A stretch of DNA of 64,000 nt from positions 6,031,501-6,095,500 of the forward strand of contig NZ_CP073721.1 of the NCBI RefSeq assembly GCF_025264685.1, read 5' to 3'. This DNA is from Dactylosporangium roseum. Its GTDB lineage: Bacteria > Actinomycetota > Actinomycetes > Mycobacteriales > Micromonosporaceae. The notes below the pieces were generated by a model, which saw only the letters and a program-made list of their open reading frames with translations, had not been told where the DNA came from and did not search any database. Positions 16,709-26,767 of the stretch are shown piece after piece (the first letter of the stretch is position 1; the number at the start of each line of letters is the position of its first letter). Position numbers and translations under genes: made by a program.

Positions 16709-17563
16709 TCAGTTCCGGGACGGGACCGTGGCGGTGCCACGGTCCCGTTCCATGTTCCGGTTGACCGCGGCCCGGGCGAGTGTGGCGGCCGAGTACATGT
16801 CCCGGGCCCGGCGCAGCAGCGCCTCCTCGGTGGCGGTGTCCTGCCGCACGGAGAAGCCGACCGTGCTGTACGCCAGGCCGCTGAGCAGCAGGCAGGCCGC
16901 CACGCACACGGGCGCCAGCAGGCCGAACAGGCTCACGCCGGGGACCTCGCCGGCGACGGGGGACACCTCGGCCCGTACCGCCGCCAGCACCGTGTAGTGG
17001 GTGCTGCAGACACCGACGGCCATGATGGCGGCGGCGCACAGCATCGCCGCGTTCCCGCGGATCACGCTCACGCACCACAGTGTCACCGTGGCCGCGACGA
17101 TCGAGACGACGGCACCCGCGAGGGCGGTGCCCGGGTCGTACCGGATGACGCCGGCGATCCGCATCGCGAGCGGCCCGGTGCAGTGGACGACGGTCAGCCC
17201 GAGCCCGGTGAGGATGCCGGCGAACACCGTCTTCCACGCGCTGAGGTGGCCGAAGCCGACGATGAACAGCCCGAGGCAGTGCGCGACCACCGCGATGCCG
17301 GGGCCGAGCAGGACGACGGTGAGGTCGTACCGGACGACGGTCCCCGGCACGTCGGTGCCGAGCAGGGCCATGAAGTGGGGCACCCAGGTCCCGGAGCCGC
17401 CGATGGCGACCGCGGAGAGCGTCAGCCAGCGGGCCCGGCTGCCGCCGGAGGACGCCCGCGAGCGGATGGCGAGGGAGATGCCGAGCAGGCCGCCGAGGAA
17501 GGCCATGACGAGGGCCAGCACCGGCGTGATCCAGCCGTACGCGAAATGCTCAACCGCGGTCAC
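16709..17563 (-). CDS. MHYT-domain membrane protein
   Basis: The 284-residue protein has seven or eight hydrophobic helices. It shows the repeated MHYT-type motifs (VPHFMAL, VVHCTGPLAM, STHYTVL), thought to bind a metal, possibly copper, and to sense oxygen, CO or NO at the membrane. No GGDEF, EAL or kinase output domain follows; the cytoplasmic tail is short and charged. The GTG at 17563 gives the correct first helix. It converges on the LolA-like gene with only seven bases between stops. Confidence 0.85.
   Translation of the reverse strand: MTAVEHFAYGWITPVLALVMAFLGGLLGISLAIRSRASSGGSRARWLTLSAVAIGGSGTWVPHFMALLGTDVPGTVVRYDLTVVLLGPGIAVVAHCLGLFIVGFGHLSAWKTVFAGILTGLGLTVVHCTGPLAMRIAGVIRYDPGTALAGAVVSIVAATVTLWCVSVIRGNAAMLCAAAIMAVGVCSTHYTVLAAVRAEVSPVAGEVPGVSLFGLLAPVCVAACLLLSGLAYSTVGFSVRQDTATEEALLRRARDMYSAATLARAAVNRNMERDRGTATVPSRN
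16721..16747. terminator. Bidirectional hairpin between convergent genes
   Basis: CGGGACCGTGGC (16721-16732) pairs perfectly with GCCACGGTCCCG (16736-16747) across a 3-base loop. It lies in the last codons of the MHYT gene and just after the LolA-like stop. It probably ends transcription from both sides, though no T-tract follows. Confidence 0.6.
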
Positions 17564-17647
17564 GCTCGCCGATTCAGCCAGGACCAGGCCCGTCCCGGCC
17601 GGACAGGTTGTGCGTTTGCCTTCGGCCGCCCCGGGTACGCGACCGCC

Positions 17648-17884
17648 ATGAGCGAGTTCGAGGAGTACGTCGAGCGCCACTCGACGATCCGGTCCGGCGC
17701 GGCCGGCCGGGCCACGGACGGCGAGGAACTGCCGGCCGGCTCGGCCCGCGAGGTCGACGAGGAACTGGAGGCCGAGGACCACGGCGGCTGGGCCTCCCCG
17801 GGCGAGACGCCGCCGGAGGCGGCGACCCTGCCTCCGGACCTCGAGCAGGTCCCCGACGCCGACGGCTCCCGCCATCGCCTCTGA
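17648..17884 (+). CDS. Small acidic hypothetical protein
   Basis: The 78-residue product starts MSEFEEYVERHSTIR and is rich in Glu, Asp and Pro with no hydrophobic segment. It is probably cytosolic and partly disordered. Actinobacterial codon bias is present. It diverges from the MHYT gene by 84 bases. I do not recognise the family. Confidence 0.6.
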   Translation: MSEFEEYVERHSTIRSGAAGRATDGEELPAGSAREVDEELEAEDHGGWASPGETPPEAATLPPDLEQVPDADGSRHRL

Positions 17885-18013
17885 CGCCGGTGAGCGCCGG
17901 GACGGGAGTCAGGCCGCCGGCTGACGGGCCTCGATCTTCGCCGCCAGGGTCCTGATCAGGTCGGCCCTCCGGCGACCACGGCGCTCAGCCGCTGGGCCGG
18001 AGCATGGGTGTCA

Positions 18014-18190
18014 CTACCCACCAGCGTGGTGCAACACCTGCTGGTCCTCGTTCGGACCCAGATCCGGCCAGCCCCGCTTCGGGTCGGTCTCCTCGATCTC
18101 GACCCGGTCCTCGGGCAGCACCCGGGCGGGCAGCTCACCGAACCGCACGTGCCGCAGGAACGCCAGCTCCGCATTGGTGAATTCGGTCAT
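18014..18190 (-). CDS. Small hypothetical protein, possible gene remnant
   Basis: The 58-residue product MTEFTNAELAFLRHVRFG... starts at the ATG at 18190. Its first 20 residues resemble the start of PPOX-class flavin/F420 oxidoreductases, but the rest (RVEIEETDPKRGWPDL) does not, so it may be a remnant or an unrelated small protein. It lies next to a 17-bp tandem repeat and another apparent relic. Function unknown. Confidence 0.5.
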   Translation of the reverse strand: MTEFTNAELAFLRHVRFGELPARVLPEDRVEIEETDPKRGWPDLGPNEDQQVLHHAGG

Positions 18191-18246
18191 GCTCCGATCG
18201 TCCACCCCCGCGAACACACGCGCAAGCACGCCGTGTCTCAGGGCCC

Positions 18247-18335
18247 GCGGTGCCTCAGGATCCGCGGTGCCTCAGGATCCGCGGTGCCTCAGGATCCGCG
18301 GTGCCTCAGGATCCGCGGTGCCTCAGGATCCGCGG
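18247..18335. repeat. Tandem 17-bp repeat, five perfect copies
   Basis: Five perfect head-to-tail copies of GCGGTGCCTCAGGATCC cover 18247-18331. A partial GCGG follows, and a degenerate copy lies just upstream. Because 17 is not a multiple of three it does not extend any reading frame. The last copy provides the stop codon of the gene relic at 18323-18520. Confidence 0.97.
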
Positions 18336-18520
18336 CCGATGAAGGCCAGCAGCCTGGTCTGCGGGTCCGCGTCGGACACCTCCACCAGGTGACGGACCAC
18401 GTCACGGGCCGCCCAGCCCGGACACGGCGACGGCCGGTCCCAGCCGTCCGGGGCCGCGCCGCGCACCAGTTCGGTGAAGCGGCCGGCCACCGTGCGGTGT
18501 TCCTCCGCCGGACCGGACAT
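18323..18520 (-). pseudogene. Internally deleted maleylpyruvate isomerase/TIGR03086-type protein relic
   Basis: The 65-residue ORF begins like the mycothiol-dependent maleylpyruvate isomerase N-terminal family (PSPCPGWAARDVVRHLVE). It then jumps to DADPQTRLLAFIGR, which from memory resembles the C-terminal end of the same family (normally about 190 residues). The most likely history is loss of roughly 120 central residues in frame at about residue 46. It would lack the metal-binding core. It runs into the 17-bp tandem repeat, which supplies its stop. Confidence 0.6.
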
Positions 18521-18571
18521 GCGGGCCTCCTCGGGGCAGGGCGCCTCGGGCGGGGCGCCATACTGGACGGC

Positions 18572-18901
18572 ATGGGTTATCTGATCGCGTTCGCCTCGCG
18601 GCGCCTGGTGGAGGACGAGTCACTGACCCCTGGATACGTGTACCACGACCCGGAGGACGCCACGCTCCCTCCCGCGCCGGACGGACGGCGGGCCAGCGGG
18701 TGGAACCTGCTCGTGGGTGACGAGACCGACGAGCAGCTCGCCGACGCCGGTGAGCTGCTGATGCCCGACCTGGAGTGGCTCGTCGAGCGGTATCCGGCCT
18801 TCGGCAGGATCGTCGGCGAGGGCTCGGACGGCCGGCAGTTCGAGTGGGACGCGGACGAGGAGCGGTACACCGACGTCGGCCCGTCGACGTTCCAGGACTG
18901 A
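18572..18901 (+). CDS. Hypothetical protein (109 aa)
   Basis: The product begins MGYLIAFASRRLVEDESLTP and is acidic, with many Asp, Glu and aromatic residues and no membrane segment. The start is the ATG at 18572. It ends four bases before the stop of the convergent CocE-like hydrolase. It looks like a genuine cytosolic protein by codon bias, but I do not recognise it. Confidence 0.65.
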   Translation: MGYLIAFASRRLVEDESLTPGYVYHDPEDATLPPAPDGRRASGWNLLVGDETDEQLADAGELLMPDLEWLVERYPAFGRIVGEGSDGRQFEWDADEERYTDVGPSTFQD

Positions 18902-18905
18902 CCCC

Positions 18906-20501
18906 CTACTCGGGCAGCGGCAAGGTGATCGACGACGGCGACAGGATCTCCTGACGGACGGCGCGCAGCTCCAGTTCGTGGCCCAGCGGGGCGCCGGTGC
19001 CCGGGTTCCGGGAAAACCTGGGATGGGCACCACCGCTGACCTGCACACGGATCCGGCGACCGGCCGCGAACCGGTAGGCCGTCGGCCACAGCTCCACCCG
19101 CACCGGCCCGGCCGGGGCACTCACCCGGGCCAGGCCGTCACAGATGTTCCAGGACCGCCCCTGGTCGTCGACCTCGCACAGCCGCACGAAGACGTCGAAG
19201 TGCGGTGAGCTCGCGCGCACGGTGATGTCGGCGGCGACCGGTCCGACCACGTCGAGCGGCTCGGTCAACGGCGCCGACGTGAACGTCAGGACGTCGGCGC
19301 GCGACTCCACGGGCCGGTTGTCCCGCCGGCCGGAGATCTTGCCGACGAGGCGCGGGCCGCCGAGCGCCGGCGTCGGATCCCGGGGGTCGTAGGTGAAGGC
19401 GTCGAGCACCGCACCGTCCTGCCCCGGTTCCGTGGCCAGTTGGGCGCCGGCGCGGAGGTACCACCGCCGCGTCCGACCGTTCGGCGGCGGCCAGTCGGCG
19501 AGCTCGTGCCAGCCGTCGGCCCCGCCGACGTGGACGCGCACCGGGCACTCCCGGATCTGCTCGGGTCCGCCGGTGTGCGCCCGGAACCAGGCGACCGACT
19601 CGGCGGCGGAGTGCTGGAAGAGGCCCGCGCTGCCGTGGTGCCAGGGGCCGATGGTGAGGTACGGCTGGAGACCCGCCTTGCGCAGCGCCGCGTAGTCCGA
19701 TAGCTGCCAGGGGAGGAAGATGTCGTGCCAGCCGCCGATCATGAGCACGGGCGCGGTGACGTCGGGCAGCCGGTGGGTGTGGCCACGCTCGGTCCAGTAC
19801 GACGAGGCGGGGTCGGCCTCGGCGAGCCACCGTTGGAAGAACTCGATCTCGGCGCCGGTGGTGATCCGGTCGGCCTCCGCGAGCGGCACTCGGGCCAGAC
19901 CGCGCTGGAGCCGCGGCTGGCCGCGCAGCAGTTCGACGGCGTTCTCCAGGCGCGGCCCCCGTTGCGCCTCCAGCAGCGCCGACCAGGTCAGGACGGTGTC
20001 GAGCGAGAACGCGCCGCCCGCGTAGGTCGGCGGCCCGAAGTCGGAGGCGGTGACAATGGTGGCCATCGCCTTGAGCTCGTCGCCGGCTTCCGCGGCGAGG
20101 GCCCATTGGACGAAGCCGACGTAGCTCGGGCCGTACGTGAGGAGGCGGCGGTCGTACCATGGCTGGCACCGCAGCCAGTCGAGGGTGTCGAGCCCGTCTT
20201 CACGCTCCTGGAGCAGCGGTTCGAAGGTCCCGCCCGAGTCCGCCGTGCCGCGGCACGACTGGATCAGCACGTGGAAGCCCCGCTGGGCGACGGCCCGGCA
20301 GAGCAAGCTGACCGGCGCCCCGCGCCCGTAGGGCGTGCGGACGAGCACGGTGGGAAGCTGGGCGTCGAGCAGGGGCTCGTAGTGGTCGGCACGCAGAATG
20401 GCCCCGTCGCGCATCCGGACCGGAATCCCCCGTGCGACCCGCACCCGGCCGGTCACCGCGGGTGGCAGTTTGAGCAAACGACCGACCGGATCAAGCCTCA
20501 T
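18906..20501 (-). CDS. CocE/NonD family hydrolase (X-Pro dipeptidyl-peptidase-like)
   Basis: The 531-residue alpha/beta hydrolase belongs to the S15/CocE group, which cleave acyl esters or X-Pro dipeptides. The nucleophile is S126 in TYGPSYVGFVQ, and later motifs are GGWHDIFLPW (acid) and GPWHHGS (histidine). A C-terminal jelly-roll domain (PLDVVGPVAADITVRASSP) completes the family layout. No signal peptide is seen. The ATG at 20501 is the first good start; a longer frame upstream enters repeat-rich non-coding sequence. The substrate cannot be inferred. Confidence 0.88.
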   Translation of the reverse strand: MRLDPVGRLLKLPPAVTGRVRVARGIPVRMRDGAILRADHYEPLLDAQLPTVLVRTPYGRGAPVSLLCRAVAQRGFHVLIQSCRGTADSGGTFEPLLQEREDGLDTLDWLRCQPWYDRRLLTYGPSYVGFVQWALAAEAGDELKAMATIVTASDFGPPTYAGGAFSLDTVLTWSALLEAQRGPRLENAVELLRGQPRLQRGLARVPLAEADRITTGAEIEFFQRWLAEADPASSYWTERGHTHRLPDVTAPVLMIGGWHDIFLPWQLSDYAALRKAGLQPYLTIGPWHHGSAGLFQHSAAESVAWFRAHTGGPEQIRECPVRVHVGGADGWHELADWPPPNGRTRRWYLRAGAQLATEPGQDGAVLDAFTYDPRDPTPALGGPRLVGKISGRRDNRPVESRADVLTFTSAPLTEPLDVVGPVAADITVRASSPHFDVFVRLCEVDDQGRSWNICDGLARVSAPAGPVRVELWPTAYRFAAGRRIRVQVSGGAHPRFSRNPGTGAPLGHELELRAVRQEILSPSSITLPLPE

Positions 20502-20603
20502 GTGTCCCGAGTCTATGAAGCACCACGGCGACCCGCACCGAGCCGGGCCGGTCCCGGCCCGGTGGCCGGCCGCCACCTGCTGCGGGAGCGGCGCCGACCC
20601 CGG

Positions 20604-20771
20604 CGTTGCGCCACGGGACGGTGGCGCACAGTCATGCCGGTGACCTCTGGCCGCTGGACCGGCCCGGCGTGTCCCGGGTCGACCGACTCCTTGACCGAGC
20701 AAACCGGGAAGTTCAGCCGTGCGGTCGTCCGTCGACCCCCACGTTGCGCTACGGAAAGGTGACACACAGTC
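20604..20771. repeat. Direct repeat pair, 30 bp, 138 bases apart
   Basis: 20604-20633 and 20742-20771 share 25 of 30 bases; both begin CGTTGCGC and end CACAGTC. They lie upstream of the CocE-like gene. They could be regulator sites or remnants of a duplicated promoter. Confidence 0.7.
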
Positions 20772-20840
20772 GCTCGGGCGGGTGTCCCCCGATCGCGGCA
20801 CCCGCCGACCCCGGGACGACACGCTCCGGGCCAGCGACGC

Positions 20841-21080
20841 CATGATCATGGGAAAGATCTGGCTATCGGGGCAGCCACATCTTTCCCATGATCATGAGAT
20901 CGATCGGCACGGCGGCCGATCGCGGCGGATTGCGCCGCACCGCGCGCCGGCCGGCACGCCTCGGCGGCGACACCTCCGAGTCCAGTGCCCGAATTATCAT
21001 CCTTGTCAGGCTTTGCCCGACTCCTTCGGGCTGAACCGCGCGGCCTTGCCGCATGTCGGCACGAAGCCTTCCGGAGCATG
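20841..21080 (+). repeat. Element B, copy 1
   Basis: The element begins with a hairpin of 18-bp perfect arms (20841-20858 and 20879-20896; arm CATGATCATGGGAAAGAT). The loop contains an inner GGCT/AGCC stem and CTATCGGGGC. About 180 bases of weaker similarity to the copy at 56761 follow, including GGCGGCGACACCTCCGAG and a GCGGCCTTG stretch. No coding sequence is inside it. It looks like a small mobile or REP-like element. Confidence 0.85.
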
Positions 21081-21154
21081 CGCCGACCGCATCGCGAGCT
21101 ACCACAACCCTGTGCCGTCATGAAGACGACGCCCCGCCCGGCGGGCCGCGCGGA

Positions 21155-22018
21155 TCAGTAGTTGGCGCAGCAGGACGTCATCAGGGCCTTGACGTTGTCG
21201 ACGTATTGACCGTTGGGGATGCCGGCCTTGCCCTTCGCCGGGTCGACGCCGACCGTGCCCCAGTTGTACGCCGAGATGACGCCGTTGAGCAGCGCCGGGT
21301 TGGACAGGTCGAACGTGCCGTCGGCCTTGAACGCCTGCAACTGGTTGCCGTAGTACGAGAAGAGCCAGGCGAGATACTGACCGCCGAGCATCACGTTGTC
21401 CGCCGGGACGTCGATCTCATACGTGGTGCCGAAGCGCTGGTTCATCCACGCCTCGGTGTCCGGCATGATCTGCATGACACCTACGCCGCCGTCGCAGGCG
21501 TGGATGTTGGACTGCCAGCCGCTCTCCTGGTCCGCGATCGCGTAGAGCAGCCGGACCGGCACGCGGATGGCCTGCTCGGCGGCCGGCGCCCTCGAGCCCC
21601 AGAACTGCGTCGTCGACGCGGTGCTGAGGTATTGCCGCACCTGTGACTTCGCCAGTTGCTTGCCCTTGTAGGTGGGCTGGCAGCCGGGCTTCGTCGTCTT
21701 CACCGGCGGCGGCGGGACCTCGGTGCGCTTGGCCGCCGGGGTTTTCGTCGTGGCGGACGGCGACGGCGACGGCGGTGGCGGCTCGGACGACGGCGGCGGT
21801 GACGGCGGCTCCTCGGACGGGCCGGCCGGCGCCGAGGACGGTGTCGTGGCCGCGGCCGGCGTGGCGTGCCGGTCCACGCCTCTGGCCAGGCCGACGATCA
21901 CGCCGCAGGCGATCAGGACCACCGCCAGGCCGCAGAACAACACCACGGTGCCGATGCGCCGCCGCACCGGGCCGCGTGGATGTTCGGCGGTGTCGTCGTC
22001 GTCCTCGTAATGGCTCAT
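21155..22018 (-). CDS. Membrane-anchored lytic transglycosylase
   Basis: The 287-residue protein has an acidic cytoplasmic start, a membrane helix (~23-46), a Ser/Pro/Thr-rich wall-spanning linker (~55-112) and an SLT-like lysozyme-fold domain. Catalytic Glu165 lies in AIADQESGWQS. GVGVMQIMPDTEAW is the family's GLMQI motif, and DVPADNVMLGGQYLAWL follows. It should cleave peptidoglycan glycan strands outside the membrane. The C-terminal CC (ALMTSCCANY) could form a disulfide. Confidence 0.87.
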   Translation of the reverse strand: MSHYEDDDDTAEHPRGPVRRRIGTVVLFCGLAVVLIACGVIVGLARGVDRHATPAAATTPSSAPAGPSEEPPSPPPSSEPPPPSPSPSATTKTPAAKRTEVPPPPVKTTKPGCQPTYKGKQLAKSQVRQYLSTASTTQFWGSRAPAAEQAIRVPVRLLYAIADQESGWQSNIHACDGGVGVMQIMPDTEAWMNQRFGTTYEIDVPADNVMLGGQYLAWLFSYYGNQLQAFKADGTFDLSNPALLNGVISAYNWGTVGVDPAKGKAGIPNGQYVDNVKALMTSCCANY

Positions 22019-22164
22019 GGAAACCTCCCCCGTGACCGGAAGGCTAGCCGTCCGGTGGTTGTCCGCGCTGTCCCGTCACCGTCCGTCGACAATCAGGGGC
22101 GCCGAACGTCACAGCACGCACAGTGCCCGGCGAACGGCCGGGGGCGCCTGGAACAATGGGGGCC

Positions 22165-24030
<1,866 letters not shown>

Positions 24031-24044
24031 CCCACCGCGGGACG

Positions 24045-25052
24045 CTACTCCGCCGCACGCCGCTGGGGCGGCACCTCCGAGGGCGCGTAGCGGCCGGACT
24101 CGAGCGACCAGTCGAGGTTGCCACGGATCCAGTGGACGAGGTCGGCGACGCAGACCTCGACCGCCGGATCCGTGCTGTCCAGCCGCTCCATCGCCGCCAT
24201 GAACTCGACGACCTGCTCGTCGTGCTCGGCGACCGCCGCGTAGACGGCGTCCTCCAGCGACAGCCTCTGCTCGCGCTGAAACGCGAAGACGATGTTGTGG
24301 TGGTCGCCGATCGCGGCCTCCTTCGGCCACGAGATCAGATCGTTGAAGATCCCGATGATCGTGCCGGCGGACAGGCGCATGGCGCGGAACACGGGATCGG
24401 CCAGCGTCTCGGCGGGCAGCTCGACGCCGTGCATCGGCTCGATGAGGTCGAAGAACATCTCGGTGGCGGCACTCTGGTACCGCATCCGGCGATACTCATC
24501 GAGCCGCGGCGGCCGGCCTTCGGCCCGGTTGCCCGCCTCCCACAGCGTGCCGGTCAGGTATCCGGCGACATGCCCGACGAACCGCTCCCGCCAGGCTGGG
24601 CTGACCCGCTCCCCGGTGCGGCGCCAGACCTCGTCCAGCGCGCCGGTGAGCGGCCGGCCGAGCACCTCGCCCAGGACCGGGCTCGCCGCCGCCGGCGGCG
24701 CCTGCTCCCGCAGCAGCCGCACGAGTTCATCGACGGCGGACCGGGTCGGCTCCGGATCGGTGACCAGCGACCGCTCAAGCAGGTCGTCGAGCACGAAGAT
24801 GCTGATCAGCCAGGCGGTGACCAACTGCAGATCGGCCTGGCCCGCGTCCGGATGAGCGCGGGCCATGAGATTCGCGAAGCGGGCCCGCGCGAAGGCCGCG
24901 CGGGCGCCGGATCGTTCGAGCAGTCCGTGGCGGGTGGCCCACTGCATGGACCAGCGCTGGACCGCGTCCACGTGCGGGGAGATCCGCGGCGTGAACGGGC
25001 ACAGCACGGATGGGGCCGTGAGGTGGCCCGCCTGCGCGATCTCGTGCATCAT
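24045..25052 (-). CDS. Class I terpene synthase
   Basis: The 335-residue protein is one alpha-helical terpene cyclase domain. The aspartate-rich metal motif is DDLLE (D89, D90, E93). The NSE triad is N237-D238-x2-S241-x2-K244-E245, and a C-terminal GRY follows. These bind three Mg ions and the diphosphate of a prenyl substrate, usually farnesyl or geranyl diphosphate. The product cannot be predicted by eye; the length excludes the two-domain geosmin synthase. No prenyltransferase, P450 or methyltransferase gene adjoins it, so it acts alone or with distant genes. Confidence 0.9.
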   Translation of the reverse strand: MMHEIAQAGHLTAPSVLCPFTPRISPHVDAVQRWSMQWATRHGLLERSGARAAFARARFANLMARAHPDAGQADLQLVTAWLISIFVLDDLLERSLVTDPEPTRSAVDELVRLLREQAPPAAASPVLGEVLGRPLTGALDEVWRRTGERVSPAWRERFVGHVAGYLTGTLWEAGNRAEGRPPRLDEYRRMRYQSAATEMFFDLIEPMHGVELPAETLADPVFRAMRLSAGTIIGIFNDLISWPKEAAIGDHHNIVFAFQREQRLSLEDAVYAAVAEHDEQVVEFMAAMERLDSTDPAVEVCVADLVHWIRGNLDWSLESGRYAPSEVPPQRRAAE

Positions 25053-25121
25053 GCATCACCCGCCCGCTGTGGTACCCCATAATCGCCCCAGATCGAGCTT
25101 GGCGCGACCTTGTTCGGGCAC

Positions 25122-26138
25122 TTAGGACGCGTTGGTTGTTTTGTCTGGTTCAACTGTTGCCGCACGTGCGTCACGCTTCGACTTGACCAGTGATGCGACG
25201 GTCGTGATCGCCAATGTGCCAATGATCACACTGAGCGACAATTCGATCCCGATGTGCGGTGCCCATTCGACGTGCTCGCCGCCGTTGATGAACGGGAGGC
25301 TGTTGTCGGCGAGCGCCTCCAGGAACAGCTTCACGCCGATGAAGCCGAGGACCACCGCGAGACCGATCGACAGGTAGACGAGACGGTCCAGCAGCCCGCC
25401 GATCAGGAAGTAGAGCTGCCGCAGACCCATCAGCGCGAAGACGTTCGCGGTGAAGACCAGGTAGGGCTCCGCGGTGAGCCCGAAGATCGCCGGGATCGAG
25501 TCGAGCGCGAAAATCAGGTCGGTGGTGCCGATCGCGATGAGCACGACGACCATCGGGGTCATGCGCAGGCGACCGCGCGCGTCGCGGCTGGTGAGGCGCG
25601 ACTCCTGGTAACGCTCCGTCATCGGCAGGACGCGGCGGGACCACCGGATGAGCGCGTTCTCCTTGAAGTCATCTTCGTCGTTCTCGCCCTGCGTGGCCAG
25701 TTTGACGGCGGTGTAGATGAGGAAGGCGCTGAAGATGTAGAAGACCCAGGAGAAGCGGCTGATGGCCGCGGCGCCGACGGCGATGAACGCCCCTCGCATC
25801 ACCAACGCCAGCACAATGCCGATGAGCAGCACTTTTTGCTGGTACTGCCGGGGCACCTTGAACCGCGACAGGATGATCACGAAGACGAAGAGGTTGTCGA
25901 CGGAGAGGCTGTACTCCGTCAGCCAGCCCGCATAGAACTCGCCCGCGTAGGTACCACCCCACTGCGCCAGGACGAAGAGCCCGAACAACACGGCGAGCCC
26001 GACGTAAACGGTGACCCAGATCGTCGACTCTTTGATGGACGGCTCATGAGGCCGACGGGCGATGATCATCAGATCGAAGATCAGAATGGCACCGAGACCG
26101 ACGAGTGTCGCGGTCCAGGTCCAGCCGGCAACGTCCAC
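25122..26138 (-). CDS. TerC/Alx family membrane protein, probable manganese exporter
   Basis: The 338-residue protein has about nine membrane helices. The TerC hallmarks are LSVDNLFVFVIIL and TTDLIFALDSIPAIFG, with membrane-embedded acidic residues expected to coordinate a metal ion. Related bacterial proteins export Mn2+ to protect exported metalloproteins. GGAGG lies eight bases before the GTG at 26138, making this the preferred start. An in-frame GTG at 26144 is too close to it. A GC-rich hairpin is present in the leader. Confidence 0.88.
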   Translation of the reverse strand: MDVAGWTWTATLVGLGAILIFDLMIIARRPHEPSIKESTIWVTVYVGLAVLFGLFVLAQWGGTYAGEFYAGWLTEYSLSVDNLFVFVIILSRFKVPRQYQQKVLLIGIVLALVMRGAFIAVGAAAISRFSWVFYIFSAFLIYTAVKLATQGENDEDDFKENALIRWSRRVLPMTERYQESRLTSRDARGRLRMTPMVVVLIAIGTTDLIFALDSIPAIFGLTAEPYLVFTANVFALMGLRQLYFLIGGLLDRLVYLSIGLAVVLGFIGVKLFLEALADNSLPFINGGEHVEWAPHIGIELSLSVIIGTLAITTVASLVKSKRDARAATVEPDKTTNAS

Positions 26139-26383
26139 GTGCACAACCTCCGGTAGACACACACAGACCGCGCGGATCCCAGGGGGATGCGCGGACATGT
26201 GTAGTTGACACCGGAGGTCTCTTCCGCCACCCGCCAACGCCGGATGACCGACGACGCCGGGTGATCACCACGTTACCGTGGATGCACCGTGCTGACGACG
26301 ATCGCCGCTGGGGAATACTCCCCTCCTGTTACTTCAACCATTGTCCATCAACCCGCCACGATCACGCGGGCGGGGGGCCGAAA
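26139..26383. other. Divergent intergenic region with structured terC leader
   Basis: About 300 bases separate the terC start from the next + strand gene. Near terC (~26169-26194) inverted arms CCGCGC...GCGCGG could fold in the terC 5' leader. GGGGA...TCCCC occurs near 26311-26324. I could not match a known manganese (yybP-ykoY) riboswitch core. The right end carries the promoter described next. Confidence 0.5.
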
Positions 26384-26406
26384 ATGTCGTACCCCACGGC
26401 TATGGT
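26384..26406 (+). promoter_or_regulatory. Candidate DNA-damage (RecA-NDp/PafBC-type) promoter
   Basis: ATGTCGTAC (26384-26392), eight bases, then TATGGT (26401-26406). This matches the layout of the actinobacterial LexA-independent damage promoter TTGTCRGTG-N8-TANNNT. The same local version, TGTC[AG]TAC-N8-TANNNT, precedes uvrB and polA in this window. It would drive the DUF6745 operon, with a start point near 26413. Confidence 0.65.
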
Positions 26407-26440
26407 GCGGATCGTCGGGTGGCGATCATCGCTTGGGGGT

Positions 26441-26767
26441 GTGGCTGTGTATCGGCAAGGAGATGTGCTGCTGGTGCCGGTGTCCGTCGCGGAGGTGCCC
26501 GCGACGGCGGTGCCGGCGCCGCGCGACCGGTCGGGCCGGATGATCCTGGCCCGAGGCGAGGCGACCGGGCACGCACACGTGATCGTCGGTCCGGATGTGG
26601 CGCTGCTCGCCGACCGCGACGACATCGACCGGCTGTTCGTCAAGGTGATCTCCCGCGCCCGCGTGGTGCACGAGGAGCACGGGCCGATCACGGTGTCCGC
26701 CGGTGCCTACCGCGTGGTGCGGCAGCGTGAGTACATCCCGGGTTCCTACCGGCCGGTGGCGGACTGA
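26441..26767 (+). CDS. Hypothetical protein, partner of DUF6745 protein
   Basis: The 108-residue product starts VAVYRQGDVLLVPVSVAEVP at a GTG preceded by GGGGGT. It is rich in beta strands and contains EATGHAHVIVG, resembling small phage or plasmid proteins with an RQGDVLL...GHxH core, but I cannot name a family. The stop overlaps the DUF6745 start (TGATG), so the two are translationally coupled. An in-frame ATG at 26402 falls inside the promoter -10 element and is unlikely. Function unknown. Confidence 0.72.
   Translation: MAVYRQGDVLLVPVSVAEVPATAVPAPRDRSGRMILARGEATGHAHVIVGPDVALLADRDDIDRLFVKVISRARVVHEEHGPITVSAGAYRVVRQREYIPGSYRPVAD

Larger units (their letters stand above)
20502..21154. other. 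Repeat-rich intergenic region without a gene
   Basis: The 653 bases between two minus-strand genes have no ORF with convincing codon usage. They hold a direct repeat (20604-20633 and 20742-20771) and element B copy 1 (from 20841). Promoter signals for the CocE-like gene should lie near the left end but none is clear. Confidence 0.75.

Noticed and set aside
18247..18335. CRISPR array
   Set aside because: The 17-bp units are directly head-to-tail with no spacers.
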